Both the position numbers and the translations under genes were made by a program. From positions 1 through 14,059 of the forward strand of contig PJAB01001497.1 in assembly GCA_002887195.1 (NCBI GenBank): a DNA stretch of 14,059 bases, written 5' to 3'. Position 1 is the first letter of the stretch, and the number at the start of each line of letters is the position of its first letter. Below, piece after piece: positions 1 to 6,841 of the stretch. The notes under the pieces were generated by a model. That model had not been told where the DNA came from and ran no database searches. It was given only the letters and a program-made list of their open reading frames with translations. The stretch is from Chrysochromulina parva (Eukaryota > Haptophyta > Prymnesiales > Chrysochromulinaceae).

Positions 1-1374
1 GCCGCCGCCGCTCGCGCCGCCGACGCCGCCTCTTCTCTTGTGAGGGGCGGGGCTCAACTCGGCGCTGCGCCGCCGTAGGGCGTCGCGCTGTGCGGAGCGG
101 AATCGCTCCTGCTGCTCCGCGCGCAGCCTCTTGGCGCCCCGAAGCGCCGAGTTGAGCGGCTCGTCGTCGACCGTCTCCCCACAGCTCACAAGGGAGGGGG
201 GGACCGGTAGCTCTCGTCGCTCTCGTCGCTCGTCTCGGCGCTCGGGGCGCGGCGGCGGCGGCTTGAGCGCTGGTGGCAGCACGGCAGCCGCCTGCTGCCG
301 CTGCAACTCGCGCGACGCCTCCGCGACCCGCGCGTGCCATGCGGCCTCTGCCGCCGCATAGTCAAGCTGCTCGTCATGATCGAGGCTGGCAAGGCACTGC
401 TCAAGACGTCGCTCGTCGTCACGGAGCGCGGCTTCGGTTCGCTCCAATGCACTTGCTGCGCGCTGCACCTCGTCATCGTGCAGCTGCGCCATCGACAGCG
501 CCACCTCCGCCGCCTCCGTCTCCGCCGCCCGCACGCGACGAAGCCTCGCAACCAAAGCCGCCTCCAACGCCGCGCCAACCGCTTCATTCGCCGCCGACGG
601 CTGCGCCTCTGCTGATGGTGCCTCGTCCACTTCGACGGCGGCGCGAGCCTGCTGCATCACCTTGGCCGCCTCCTCGGCCAAGGCTGCCGACTCGAGCGCC
701 GCGTTGTACGCCTTCTTGTTCGAACGGAGCGCTGCCTCCTCCGCCTCCAACGCCGCCGCCTCTGCGTCTAGCGCCGCAAGCTCCGCAAGCTCCTCGCCCT
801 CTTCCGGGTCGTCGGCGCTCATGATCGCCTGCCTAGCCGCCGCGGCCGCGGTCGCCGCCCTCTCGGCCTCCCGCGCCTTGGCAAGCGCCTCCGCATCCAG
901 CTCGTACGAGACGGACGGGGGCATCCAGTCGCGCAGGTACTCGGCACCGTACGCAGTCCAAATCTCGTCGTCGGAGCGATGACGCAGGAGCTTCGGATGC
1001 GCCGCACGCAGCTCGCCGATCTTGAGGCGCGTCGCACCGTCCAGCAACGGCGGTTCCGTGGCTCGAGGCATGCACAGGTCCAAACGGAAGGCGGTGCGGA
1101 TGGCGTGGGCGAGCGACGCGGTAGCAAACGGCCGCAGGCGTTGGTCCTGCACGCGCAGCTCGTCGGCCACGCGGTCGGCGAACGCCTCTGGTATGCCAAC
1201 GGCTGCTGCCGCGTAACGCGACAGCGTCGCCCTGCTCATGAGCGTGCTGGGCACGCCGGCCGGCCCGGCCGGGCGAGCGTGTGCTTCCCAAACTGTTGTG
1301 TCGACGCTCTCACGTGAAGGAGGCGCGTTGAACCGAAACTGCTGCATGCCGACCCCCACCTCTGGGAAAGCCAT
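1..1374 (-). CDS. Alanine/glutamate-rich coiled-coil protein, C-terminus beyond the window
   Basis: An uninterrupted minus-strand frame of 458 codons runs from ATG at 1374-1372 to the left edge; I checked the frame codon by codon between 1 and 1374 and found no stop. An upstream in-frame stop lies near 1489-1491. The 1374 ATG has a strong eukaryotic context (GGCGGCATGGCT); later candidates are at 1347 and 1239. Residues ~40-150 look globular (segments such as RYAAAAVGIPEAFADRVADE and EIWTAYGAEYLRDWMPP). From ~158 to ~390 the protein becomes Ala/Glu/Leu/Arg-rich with heptad character (for example LDAEAAALEAEEAALRSNKK), predicting a long coiled coil. The last visible part is Pro/Arg-rich and then Gly-rich. 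I recognise no family and no catalytic motif; a structural or cytoskeletal role is only inferred. It is divergent from the ACT gene across 140 bp. Confidence 0.8.
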   Translation of the reverse strand, partial: MAFPEVGVGMQQFRFNAPPSRESVDTTVWEAHARPAGPAGVPSTLMSRATLSRYAAAAVGIPEAFADRVADELRVQDQRLRPFATASLAHAIRTAFRLDLCMPRATEPPLLDGATRLKIGELRAAHPKLLRHRSDDEIWTAYGAEYLRDWMPPSVSYELDAEALAKAREAERAATAAAAARQAIMSADDPEEGEELAELAALDAEAAALEAEEAALRSNKKAYNAALESAALAEEAAKVMQQARAAVEVDEAPSAEAQPSAANEAVGAALEAALVARLRRVRAAETEAAEVALSMAQLHDDEVQRAASALERTEAALRDDERRLEQCLASLDHDEQLDYAAAEAAWHARVAEASRELQRQQAAAVLPPALKPPPPRPERRDERRERRELPVPPSLVSCGETVDDEPLNSALRGAKRLRAEQQERFRSAQRDALRRRSAELSPAPHKRRGGVGGASGGG

Positions 1375-1514
1375 GCCGCCATTCCCAGTCCTTCTAGTGT
1401 CCTTCCTTACAACGAAGGAAAACCCCCGTAATTCATCAAGGTGCGTCCAAAAATGGGCTAAAGGCGGTCCTCTCCTCTCTCTGACCTCTCACCACTCACC
1501 TCTCTCCTCTCAGC
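1375..1514. promoter_or_regulatory. Putative shared promoter and 5' leaders of a divergent gene pair
   Basis: Only 140 bp separate the start codons of the minus-strand coiled-coil gene (1374) and the plus-strand ACT gene (1515), so both promoters and 5' UTRs must lie here or overlap the genes. The plus strand is strongly pyrimidine-rich from ~1466 to 1512 (runs of CTCTC) and ends in CTCTCAG just before the ACT ATG. That is either a pyrimidine-rich leader or a 3' splice site of a 5'-UTR intron. I see no clear TATA box. Confidence 0.45.
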
Positions 1515-2183
1515 ATGCACACCATTCGTGCACGACTCTCGCGCGAGCTCCCGCTTGCGCGCTGGGCCCAGCGGAAGTGTGCTCTGTCAAGCATGACGCC
1601 TACGTCTTCTCCACAGCTTCTCGTCAGCGCCTTTGGTCCTCACAAGACTGGCGCCGTTGCCAAGATTAGCACAATCATCTTTGAGTGCGGCGCGTCGATC
1701 GCACATACCAAGAAGATCATCGTGAACGAGCACTTCGCCATGCTCACTTCTGTGTACGTGCCTGCCGACGCCAAGAGCACTCCCGCACAGCTCTCGGAGA
1801 AGCTCCAGTCCGCCTCAACCACGTCTCTGCTTGGCTTCCAGTTGGTGGTCAAGGATGTGAAGCCATCTGCCGTTGAGAGCGCCGGGCCTGTGGCTGAGCA
1901 GCGGCGGCTCAAGCTCGAGCTACCGCAGCGGCCCGGCATCGTGCTCGCTGTCACAGAGCTACTCAAAGACCACGGCTGTGCGCTCTCCGCCATCGACGCG
2001 GAGACAGTAGCCCGCGGCGACGAGCTTTGGTTTGAGCTTGAGTGCCTCGTCGATCTGCCCGCCGGCCTAGATGCGGCGCGCGTCGAGAGCGACCTGCAGT
2101 ACTGGGTGACCAAGGAGGTCCAGGCGAAGCTCAGCTTCGACAAGTGGATGGGAAGCCTCAATAGAGGTGGGTGTCTGTGGTAG
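1515..2183 (+). CDS. Tandem ACT-domain protein, GcvR-like, putatively mitochondrial
   Basis: The product has 222 residues with two ACT-type domains. The first (~34-110) starts LLVSAFGPHKTGAVAKIST and contains NEHFAMLTSVYVP, the pattern of bacterial glycine cleavage repressor (GcvR)-like ACT domains, which sense small molecules, often amino acids. The second (~131-203) has the typical LELPQRPGIVLAVTELL start followed by an acidic-edged strand. Length fits GcvR-like proteins (about 180-200 aa) plus an extra ~26-residue N-terminus rich in Arg and nearly free of acidic residues (MHTIRARLSRELPLARW...), as in mitochondrial presequences; glycine cleavage is mitochondrial in eukaryotes. No DNA-binding or catalytic domain is visible, so a ligand-sensing regulatory role is inferred. 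A second Met at residue 27 is an alternative start that would remove the presequence. The final residues (NRGGCLW) are unlike a conserved end, so an unspliced 3' end is possible. Confidence 0.8.
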   Translation: MHTIRARLSRELPLARWAQRKCALSSMTPTSSPQLLVSAFGPHKTGAVAKISTIIFECGASIAHTKKIIVNEHFAMLTSVYVPADAKSTPAQLSEKLQSASTTSLLGFQLVVKDVKPSAVESAGPVAEQRRLKLELPQRPGIVLAVTELLKDHGCALSAIDAETVARGDELWFELECLVDLPAGLDAARVESDLQYWVTKEVQAKLSFDKWMGSLNRGGCLW

Positions 2184-2303
2184 GTCATGACCGCGCTCCA
2201 CACTTTTATGGGCGGGACTGGGCCCCGCCACGCCACGGGAGGACCGCAGTGGCATCGCTCGTTGAGGCAGTAGCCTTGAGCGACGACGTGGATGGGAAGC
2301 CTC
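2144..2303 (+). repeat. 16-bp direct repeat linking the ACT gene 3' end and its flank
   Basis: GTGGATGGGAAGCCTC occurs at 2144-2159, inside the last codons of the ACT gene, and again exactly at 2288-2303, 144 bp downstream and outside the frame. Flanking bases are similar but not identical (GACAA before the first copy, GACGAC before the second). It may be a remnant of a small duplication or an alternative 3' end of the gene. Confidence 0.6.
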
Positions 2304-2944
2304 TTCTGAGGTGCACACATTGGTTTATTGGTTTCGTCGAGTTCGAAGCTCAGCCGTCAGAGCTCAGCCTCAGACGCACCCACGCGAGAGCGGAGTGGCA
2401 TCGCATCCGCGGCCGGTGCTCACACATACGTCATAGCTCTTCTCAAGCGCCCTCCACGTCACCCGCGAATCGAATGGCCCCAAGATTCGGCCGGGCCGGC
2501 GGGCGGCACGCGAAGAAGCAAACTAATTCGTAGAAGCGTGGTCAAGGTCATGGTCAAGGTACAACCTACAAGGACATGGACGTTGGACGACGTTGATGAT
2601 GGAAAACTTAAACTAAATGCGGAATGCGGGATGCGCGTCGGCACCGCGAGATGCCCGCGAGAGCATCAGCATGCGCGAGAGATGCCGATCCGCGATGATC
2701 CGGCTCGGGGAAATTACAAATATGAAAAATGAAATAAAAGCGTATAAATGAACACTGGCTCGGTACAGCACTCCGTCTCCACAATCCAGGCTGAGGTACA
2801 CGAATCGATAACTAACTAACGGGCTAAACATCTCACAACGGCGCGCACCTTGCCGAGTGTCGAGTGTGCGCAGTGCCATGTGCGGCTTTACTTGTGGTGT
2901 TCGTCCGGCCAGTGCTGGGCCTGTGATCGCATCGCGTCGGGTCA
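2184..2944. other. Convergent 3' spacer without a supported gene
   Basis: This 761-bp interval lies between the stop codons of two convergent genes. Short open frames exist on both strands but show no conserved motif and no repeat-like coding constraint. The stretch from ~2700 to 2760 is unusually AT-rich for the window and contains AATAAA at 2733-2738 and TATAAA at 2743-2748 on the plus strand; either could belong to 3'-end processing signals, but I cannot assign them. A 16-bp sequence from the end of the ACT gene recurs at 2288-2303. The tract 2640-2700 is rich in short GAGATGC/CGCGAGA-like words without clear unit structure. Confidence 0.6.
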
Positions 2945-5305
2945 TCAAAGAGGCCTATCCATAGGGACGGGCGCTTTCTGCCAGGGCTTGAGCTTGCGAC
3001 GGGGCTGGCTGGCCGCGCCCGTCGCAGCGCTCGATCCGGCGGCCGCCGCACCGAGCGGCGCCGCAGGTGGCGGCTGCAGCGGCGCGCGGCTCGGCGCGAG
3101 ACCAACCCTATGTGGGGCGGGCGAAGACATATCATCCGCCTCCGGAGGTGCCACTGGCGGCGGATCGAAACGGTGCCGCAGCGACGGACGGCCCTCGCCG
3201 AAAGGGCCGTTCAAGTGCCGAGCCGCTTCGGGGTGCCGACCGTCCACGCGCGGTGGTGAGCGGATCTCGAGGACCTGCGGGGGCTCCACGCGCTTCGTGC
3301 CCCCCTCCTCATAGGAGGGGTCAGTCGGCGCCTCCCTGTGTGAGCTCGCGCGAGCTGCCGCCGCACCCGCCGCGCCCGCCGCACCGCCACGCCGGCCACC
3401 GCCGCCGGCGGCCGCGCCTGGCGCGGCAACCGGAGCGGCCGCTGGGGCACGTCGGGGCGACGTGGCTCGTTGGGTGGCTTTCGACGGCGGCAGGTGCGGC
3501 GAGTCGCCGCGAATGACGAAACCCACGTGCGTGATCGGCTCCGAAGTGGGCAGCCCCCAGAAGCCCCCACCAGCGTCGCCGTCGTCGTCGTCGTCATCGA
3601 CTCCGCCGCCGTTGTAGTAGTCGTCCGTGCTCTGAGCGGCAGGGGGCGGCGGCAGCGGCGGATGGCGCGGCCGCGGCTGCTGCTGCGGCGGCTGCGGCTG
3701 GCTCGTCCGGCGCGCCGCAGCCGCCGGCGGCGGTGGCGCGCCGGCGCTCTCGCCCAGTACGGCCGCCTCGCCACCGTCCTCGATGCGGCGGCGCGTGCGC
3801 AGCCGCTCGGCCGCCGCCGATCGCTGCTGCCGCGCTCGCAGCTGAGCTTCACGATGTGAGTCGGGGTTGGCAGCGAGATACTCGATCTCCGCCTCGATCT
3901 CCCGCTGCTCCTTGAGCTCGGCATCGAGCTTACGGCGCTCGCGCACGCGCGCGAGCGCCGCCGCCTGCAGCTGCGCGCCATCCGCCTTCGAACGCTGCTG
4001 CCTCGCCTCCTCCTGCCTCGCCTCCTGCTCCGCCTGATGGCCCTTGAGTACTCGTTCCTGCGCCTTGCGGTGGGCGATCGCCTGGCTGATGGCCTTTCGG
4101 ACCTCCTCAGCCTCGCGCGCCTGCTCGCGCTCGCGCTGCGCACGCTCCTCCGCCGCCTGCTTTTCGAGCGCCGCTTGGCGCTCATGGACCTCCTTCTCGT
4201 CGCGCCGGCGCTGTGAGGCACGCCTGCGTGTCTCCTCCTGGAAGGCGGCGAGGCGCTCGGCCTCGGCGGGCGCGGCGGCCCTGCGGCGATCCGCTTCTTC
4301 CGCGCTCAGCTGGCGTGCCTGCTCCTCCTTGAGCCGCGCCTGCCGCACGCGCTGCTGTGCCTTCTCCTGCAGCGCCGTTGCGCCGCCGCCGCCGCCGCCG
4401 GTCCCACCAGCAGCACCTCTCGCGCCGCCCAGAAAGGAGTTCCCCACAGAGGCGCGACTGGGCGAGCCCCCATCGTCGTCGAGGTGCTCATCACGGCGCA
4501 GCAGCGCCGCCGCGCGCTCAAAGGCCGCCAGGTCGGCACCGGGCATCATAGCCGCGTGGCGCAGAGCGCCCGCGCGCTGCGCGAGCAGCGCGAGCGGATC
4601 CGTCTCGCCCTCGCTTCCCGCCAGTGCCGCCGCTTTGTCGTCGTCGTCCTCCTCCTCCTCCGCCAGCTCCGCATCGCCGACGTCGTGCGCGCTCAGCGAG
4701 GCGTCGGCGTCGGCGCCCCCGCCGCTCGAAGCGGGCGCGGAACGGGCGGTCGGGCGCGGCGGCGCCTCGGAGCGGCTGTCCTTTGGCTGGCGGCGTGCCG
4801 GTGAGGCAACGCCCGTCACCGCTGGATCAGCGCCATGACTGTCGAGCAGGGCACGGGCGCGTGCAACGAGTCTGGCGCTCTCGTCGTCAAGTGAGGGCAG
4901 CGCGGCGTCGAGTGCGCGCAGCACGGCCTTGCGCTGCTCAGCAGGCGCCGCCGCACGGCGACCGGCGCGGGCTGGCGCAGCCATCTTTTGAGGAAGGTCG
5001 AGATGCGACAGCTCGGCGAGTGATGGGCGCTGCGACAGCTCGGCGAGTGTCGGCAGCACCTTGCCCGGGGGGGCGGTGAAGCCATCGGTGTTACTATTCG
5101 GACCTTGCCTGCGCCCCTTGAGCGGCACGCGCGGCGCTGCCGCCGCCGCTGCCCGACGCCGTGCGCCCGCGGCGGCACCAGAGCCGCGAGCGGAAGGCGC
5201 CTCGGTCGAGAGCGGCTCGCCGTAGGCGTCATCGTCGTCCAGGTGCTCGTCGCGGCGGAGAAGCGCAGCCGCCCGCTCAAAGGCAGCCAGGTCGAGGTCA
5301 CCCAT
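2945..5305 (-). CDS. Large low-complexity coiled-coil protein with duplicated 21-residue motif
   Basis: The minus-strand frame ends in TGA at 2945. I place the start at 5305, where ATGGGTG has good context and the sequence at once enters the conserved motif; the frame continues upstream to another ATG at 5371. This gives ~786 residues. A motif beginning DLAAFERAAALLRRDEH sits at residues 5-25 and again at 258-278. Residues ~310-510 form a long Arg/Glu/Gln/Ala-rich helix, almost certainly a coiled coil. Acidic runs (EEEEDDDD; VDDDDDD) and Ala/Pro/Gly/Arg-rich linkers fill the rest. A short ordered-looking segment (EPITHVGFVIRGDSPHLPP) lies in the C-terminal third, and the end is RRKLKPWQKAPVPMDRPL. 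There is no signal peptide, membrane segment or enzyme motif. I do not recognise the family; a scaffold or cytoskeletal/flagellar role is speculation. It is divergent from the dioxygenase gene. Confidence 0.78.
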   Translation of the reverse strand: MGDLDLAAFERAAALLRRDEHLDDDDAYGEPLSTEAPSARGSGAAAGARRRAAAAAAPRVPLKGRRQGPNSNTDGFTAPPGKVLPTLAELSQRPSLAELSHLDLPQKMAAPARAGRRAAAPAEQRKAVLRALDAALPSLDDESARLVARARALLDSHGADPAVTGVASPARRQPKDSRSEAPPRPTARSAPASSGGGADADASLSAHDVGDAELAEEEEDDDDKAAALAGSEGETDPLALLAQRAGALRHAAMMPGADLAAFERAAALLRRDEHLDDDGGSPSRASVGNSFLGGARGAAGGTGGGGGGATALQEKAQQRVRQARLKEEQARQLSAEEADRRRAAAPAEAERLAAFQEETRRRASQRRRDEKEVHERQAALEKQAAEERAQREREQAREAEEVRKAISQAIAHRKAQERVLKGHQAEQEARQEEARQQRSKADGAQLQAAALARVRERRKLDAELKEQREIEAEIEYLAANPDSHREAQLRARQQRSAAAERLRTRRRIEDGGEAAVLGESAGAPPPPAAAARRTSQPQPPQQQPRPRHPPLPPPPAAQSTDDYYNGGGVDDDDDDGDAGGGFWGLPTSEPITHVGFVIRGDSPHLPPSKATQRATSPRRAPAAAPVAAPGAAAGGGGRRGGAAGAAGAAAARASSHREAPTDPSYEEGGTKRVEPPQVLEIRSPPRVDGRHPEAARHLNGPFGEGRPSLRHRFDPPPVAPPEADDMSSPAPHRVGLAPSRAPLQPPPAAPLGAAAAGSSAATGAASQPRRKLKPWQKAPVPMDRPL
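4472..4534 (-). repeat. Duplicated motif, copy 2 (internal)
   Basis: This second copy of the motif lies at residues 258-278. All eight nucleotide differences from copy 1 fall at third codon positions and are silent, so the duplication is old enough to have diverged in DNA while the peptide has been kept. It confirms strand and frame of the gene. Confidence 0.85.
5004..5049 (-). repeat. 19-bp direct repeat giving a 9-residue tandem repeat
   Basis: TGCGACAGCTCGGCGAGTG occurs exactly at 5004-5022 and 5031-5049, offset 27 bp (nine codons). In the protein it appears as LAELSQRPSLAELSH, a short tandem repeat within the Pro/Ala-rich N-terminal region. Confidence 0.75.
5231..5293 (-). repeat. Duplicated motif, copy 1 (N-terminal)
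   Basis: This 63-bp block encodes the 21-residue acidic-ended helix motif starting DLAAFERAAALL at residues 5-25 of the coiled-coil protein. The protein sequence is identical to copy 2 at 4472-4534, while the DNA differs at 8 of 63 positions. Confidence 0.85.
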
Positions 5306-5452
5306 GTGGTGCCGTTGGCAGATGCATTTGCGGAATTCTAATGCGAAACCAAAAAATCGTAGATCACACACATCATCTCTGTCTTACTTGGCGAGAGCGT
5401 CTTTAATTGAGGTGTCGTCATCCCGAACCAACTTTGCAGCCCTGGGGCGCTC
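5306..5452. promoter_or_regulatory. Putative bidirectional promoter region
   Basis: This 147-bp interval separates the divergent start codons of the coiled-coil gene (5305, minus) and the OGFOD3-like gene (5453, plus). It is less GC-rich than the flanking genes, with an A/T-rich patch at about 5336-5375 (AATTCTAATGCGAAACC, AAAAAATCG). No canonical TATA box is clear. If the minus gene really starts at 5371, the spacer is only 81 bp. Confidence 0.45.
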
Positions 5453-6688
5453 ATGACTCACCGTGACTCGTCACCGTTTGTGCTGGTCGTGGCGGCTCTG
5501 CTTCAAGGATCGTTCGCATGGCATGCCACAGCGATGCCGGGATCAGCTCGGGTTGCATGGCACTACCGTGGATTGGCGATGGCTCTCTTGCGGCAGCCAG
5601 CCGTCACTTTCTCCACTGTAGTACCGCCGCAGTCTATGGCGGACGCGAAGTTTGAGCAGGCCGTCGCCTTTTGCGAATCGTTCGCATCGGGAATGCTACC
5701 AGAGCACGAGCTCGAGAGTGTGCCATTGATGCTGGACGATGTGTTCACGCTCGATTTTGCTGAGCTGCGGGGACGTCATTTTTCGGCGGGCAGCAGCTGG
5801 CGGACGGCCGTCAACGTGACGTGTCTTCAGCCGGCCGAGGGCGTGGACGGCGGGCAGCTCTTTAACGACGAGCTGCTCGCCATGCCGACCCGTCCGGGGC
5901 GAGCCTGCGTCGGCGGCCATTGCAGCCCAGCCTGCTCTCGCGTGCTCTTACGTTGGCTGGCCAGCGAGACAGAGTGTGCAGCGTTGGTGCGCGAGGCCGT
6001 GAAGCTCCAGCCAGGCACGGGTCCGACGGGCGAGCTGGAGATGCATAACCTCTACCTCAAGCTCGTGGCCGCGAGCGGCCAGGTGCGCACCACGCTCCTC
6101 TTCATCCGATTGCTGGAGCGCATGCGGCGCGCGATCGCGATCGAGTATGGACTCCCGCTGCACTCGCTTTCGCCGGTCACGGCATTCATCTCCCGATCGG
6201 TACCCAACGACGACGTCACGCGCCGCCTGGTGCACGTCGACGAGTCGTCGTGGGGCGCATACCACTACTCAGCCGTGCTCTACCTCTGCACCTCTGCCGA
6301 GGCGCTCGCCGCGGACGGCGTCCGCACGGCGGCCGCAGACTTTTCGGGCGGCGCACTGCACTTTGTCGACTCCCGCCGCCCCGTGCCGCGCGCCGACAGC
6401 GTGCTGCTGCCGCGGCGAGGCCTGGCGGCAATCTTCTCATCAGGATGGGAGAATGTGCATGTGGTCGCCCCTGTGGATACGGGCGTGCGCCACGCGATCC
6501 CCGCGTTCTTCTCGACAGTGCCGGAGGCGCAGCCAGCGCCGTGGGATGGCCACGACGGCCTGCCGGCGCGAGGCGCCGCCGCACGCGCAGCGGCACTGTG
6601 GCGGCACGGGCTCATGCCGCAGAGAGAGGAGGATTTCATCGCCTTCATGCGCCACTGGGCGCGCGTATTTGACGCCGAGCAATGGTGA
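5453..6688 (+). CDS. 2-oxoglutarate/Fe(II) dioxygenase, OGFOD3-like prolyl-hydroxylase-fold protein
   Basis: The product has 411 residues. The C-terminal half shows the double-stranded beta-helix signature of prolyl 4-hydroxylase-type oxygenases: iron ligands H261 and D263 in HVDESSWGAYHYSAVLYL, the FSGGALHF turn (~297-304), PRRGLAAIFSSGWENVH with the distal iron ligand H336, and R346 in GVRHAIPAFF as the likely 2-oxoglutarate carboxylate anchor. The spacing and the 'YHYSAVLYL...F.GG...SG.EN.H.V' pattern match animal OGFOD3 better than collagen P4H, as I recall those families. The N-terminus has a hydrophobic core (PFVLVVAALLQGSFAW) consistent with a signal peptide or anchor, and clustered cysteines (C152, C157, C161) suit an oxidising secretory lumen. 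The predicted activity is hydroxylation of a protein substrate, coupled to decarboxylation of 2-oxoglutarate; the substrate is unknown. No intron is needed. The ARM/U-box gene follows 153 bp downstream on the same strand. Confidence 0.85.
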   Translation: MTHRDSSPFVLVVAALLQGSFAWHATAMPGSARVAWHYRGLAMALLRQPAVTFSTVVPPQSMADAKFEQAVAFCESFASGMLPEHELESVPLMLDDVFTLDFAELRGRHFSAGSSWRTAVNVTCLQPAEGVDGGQLFNDELLAMPTRPGRACVGGHCSPACSRVLLRWLASETECAALVREAVKLQPGTGPTGELEMHNLYLKLVAASGQVRTTLLFIRLLERMRRAIAIEYGLPLHSLSPVTAFISRSVPNDDVTRRLVHVDESSWGAYHYSAVLYLCTSAEALAADGVRTAAADFSGGALHFVDSRRPVPRADSVLLPRRGLAAIFSSGWENVHVVAPVDTGVRHAIPAFFSTVPEAQPAPWDGHDGLPARGAAARAAALWRHGLMPQREEDFIAFMRHWARVFDAEQW

Positions 6689-6841
6689 GCGGCGCACGAT
6701 GCAGATTTTTACAGACTGAAGTAGATGGAATTCAGACCTCAGACGAACCCGTGCCAGTGGGGAAATCGGAAATTGCTAGGTCGCGTTTCCTAGGGTTCCT
6801 TCTTCTTAGGAGCGTCCTAGACTCTTGCGGACTCTTCAACA
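6689..6841 (+). promoter_or_regulatory. Intergenic promoter region of the ARM/U-box gene with small inverted repeats
   Basis: This 153-bp tandem spacer must hold the 3' end of the dioxygenase gene and the promoter and leader of the ARM gene. Two short inverted repeats lie close together: CTAGG(6776-6780)/CCTAG(6789-6793) and TAGGA(6807-6811)/TCCTA(6815-6819). The pattern ACTCTTGCGGACTCTTCAAC follows directly, then ATGGCG in good context. The four CCTAG-like half sites could bind a protein, but this is inference. Confidence 0.4.

Noticed and set aside
1640..2320. 226-codon minus-strand frame over the ACT gene
   Set aside because: The plus strand encodes two recognisable ACT domains; this frame has no conserved motif.
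2733..2748. AATAAA and TATAAA as defined polyadenylation signal and promoter
   Set aside because: They occur in a short AT-rich patch where such words are expected by chance, more than 500 bp from the ACT stop and with no gene following on the plus strand.
2613..2948. 111-codon minus-strand frame in the convergent spacer
   Set aside because: It overlaps the stop of the coiled-coil gene, has no motif, and its composition changes along its length with the AT-rich tract.
3211..4221. 336-codon second minus-strand frame inside the coiled-coil gene
   Set aside because: It overlaps the 786-residue frame on the same strand, is a run of Arg/Ser caused by GC bias, and lacks the silent-site duplication signal that supports the larger frame.
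4044..4838. 264-codon plus-strand Ser/Ala-rich frame
   Set aside because: It is the antisense image of the Glu/Arg/Ala coiled coil; no start context or motif supports it.
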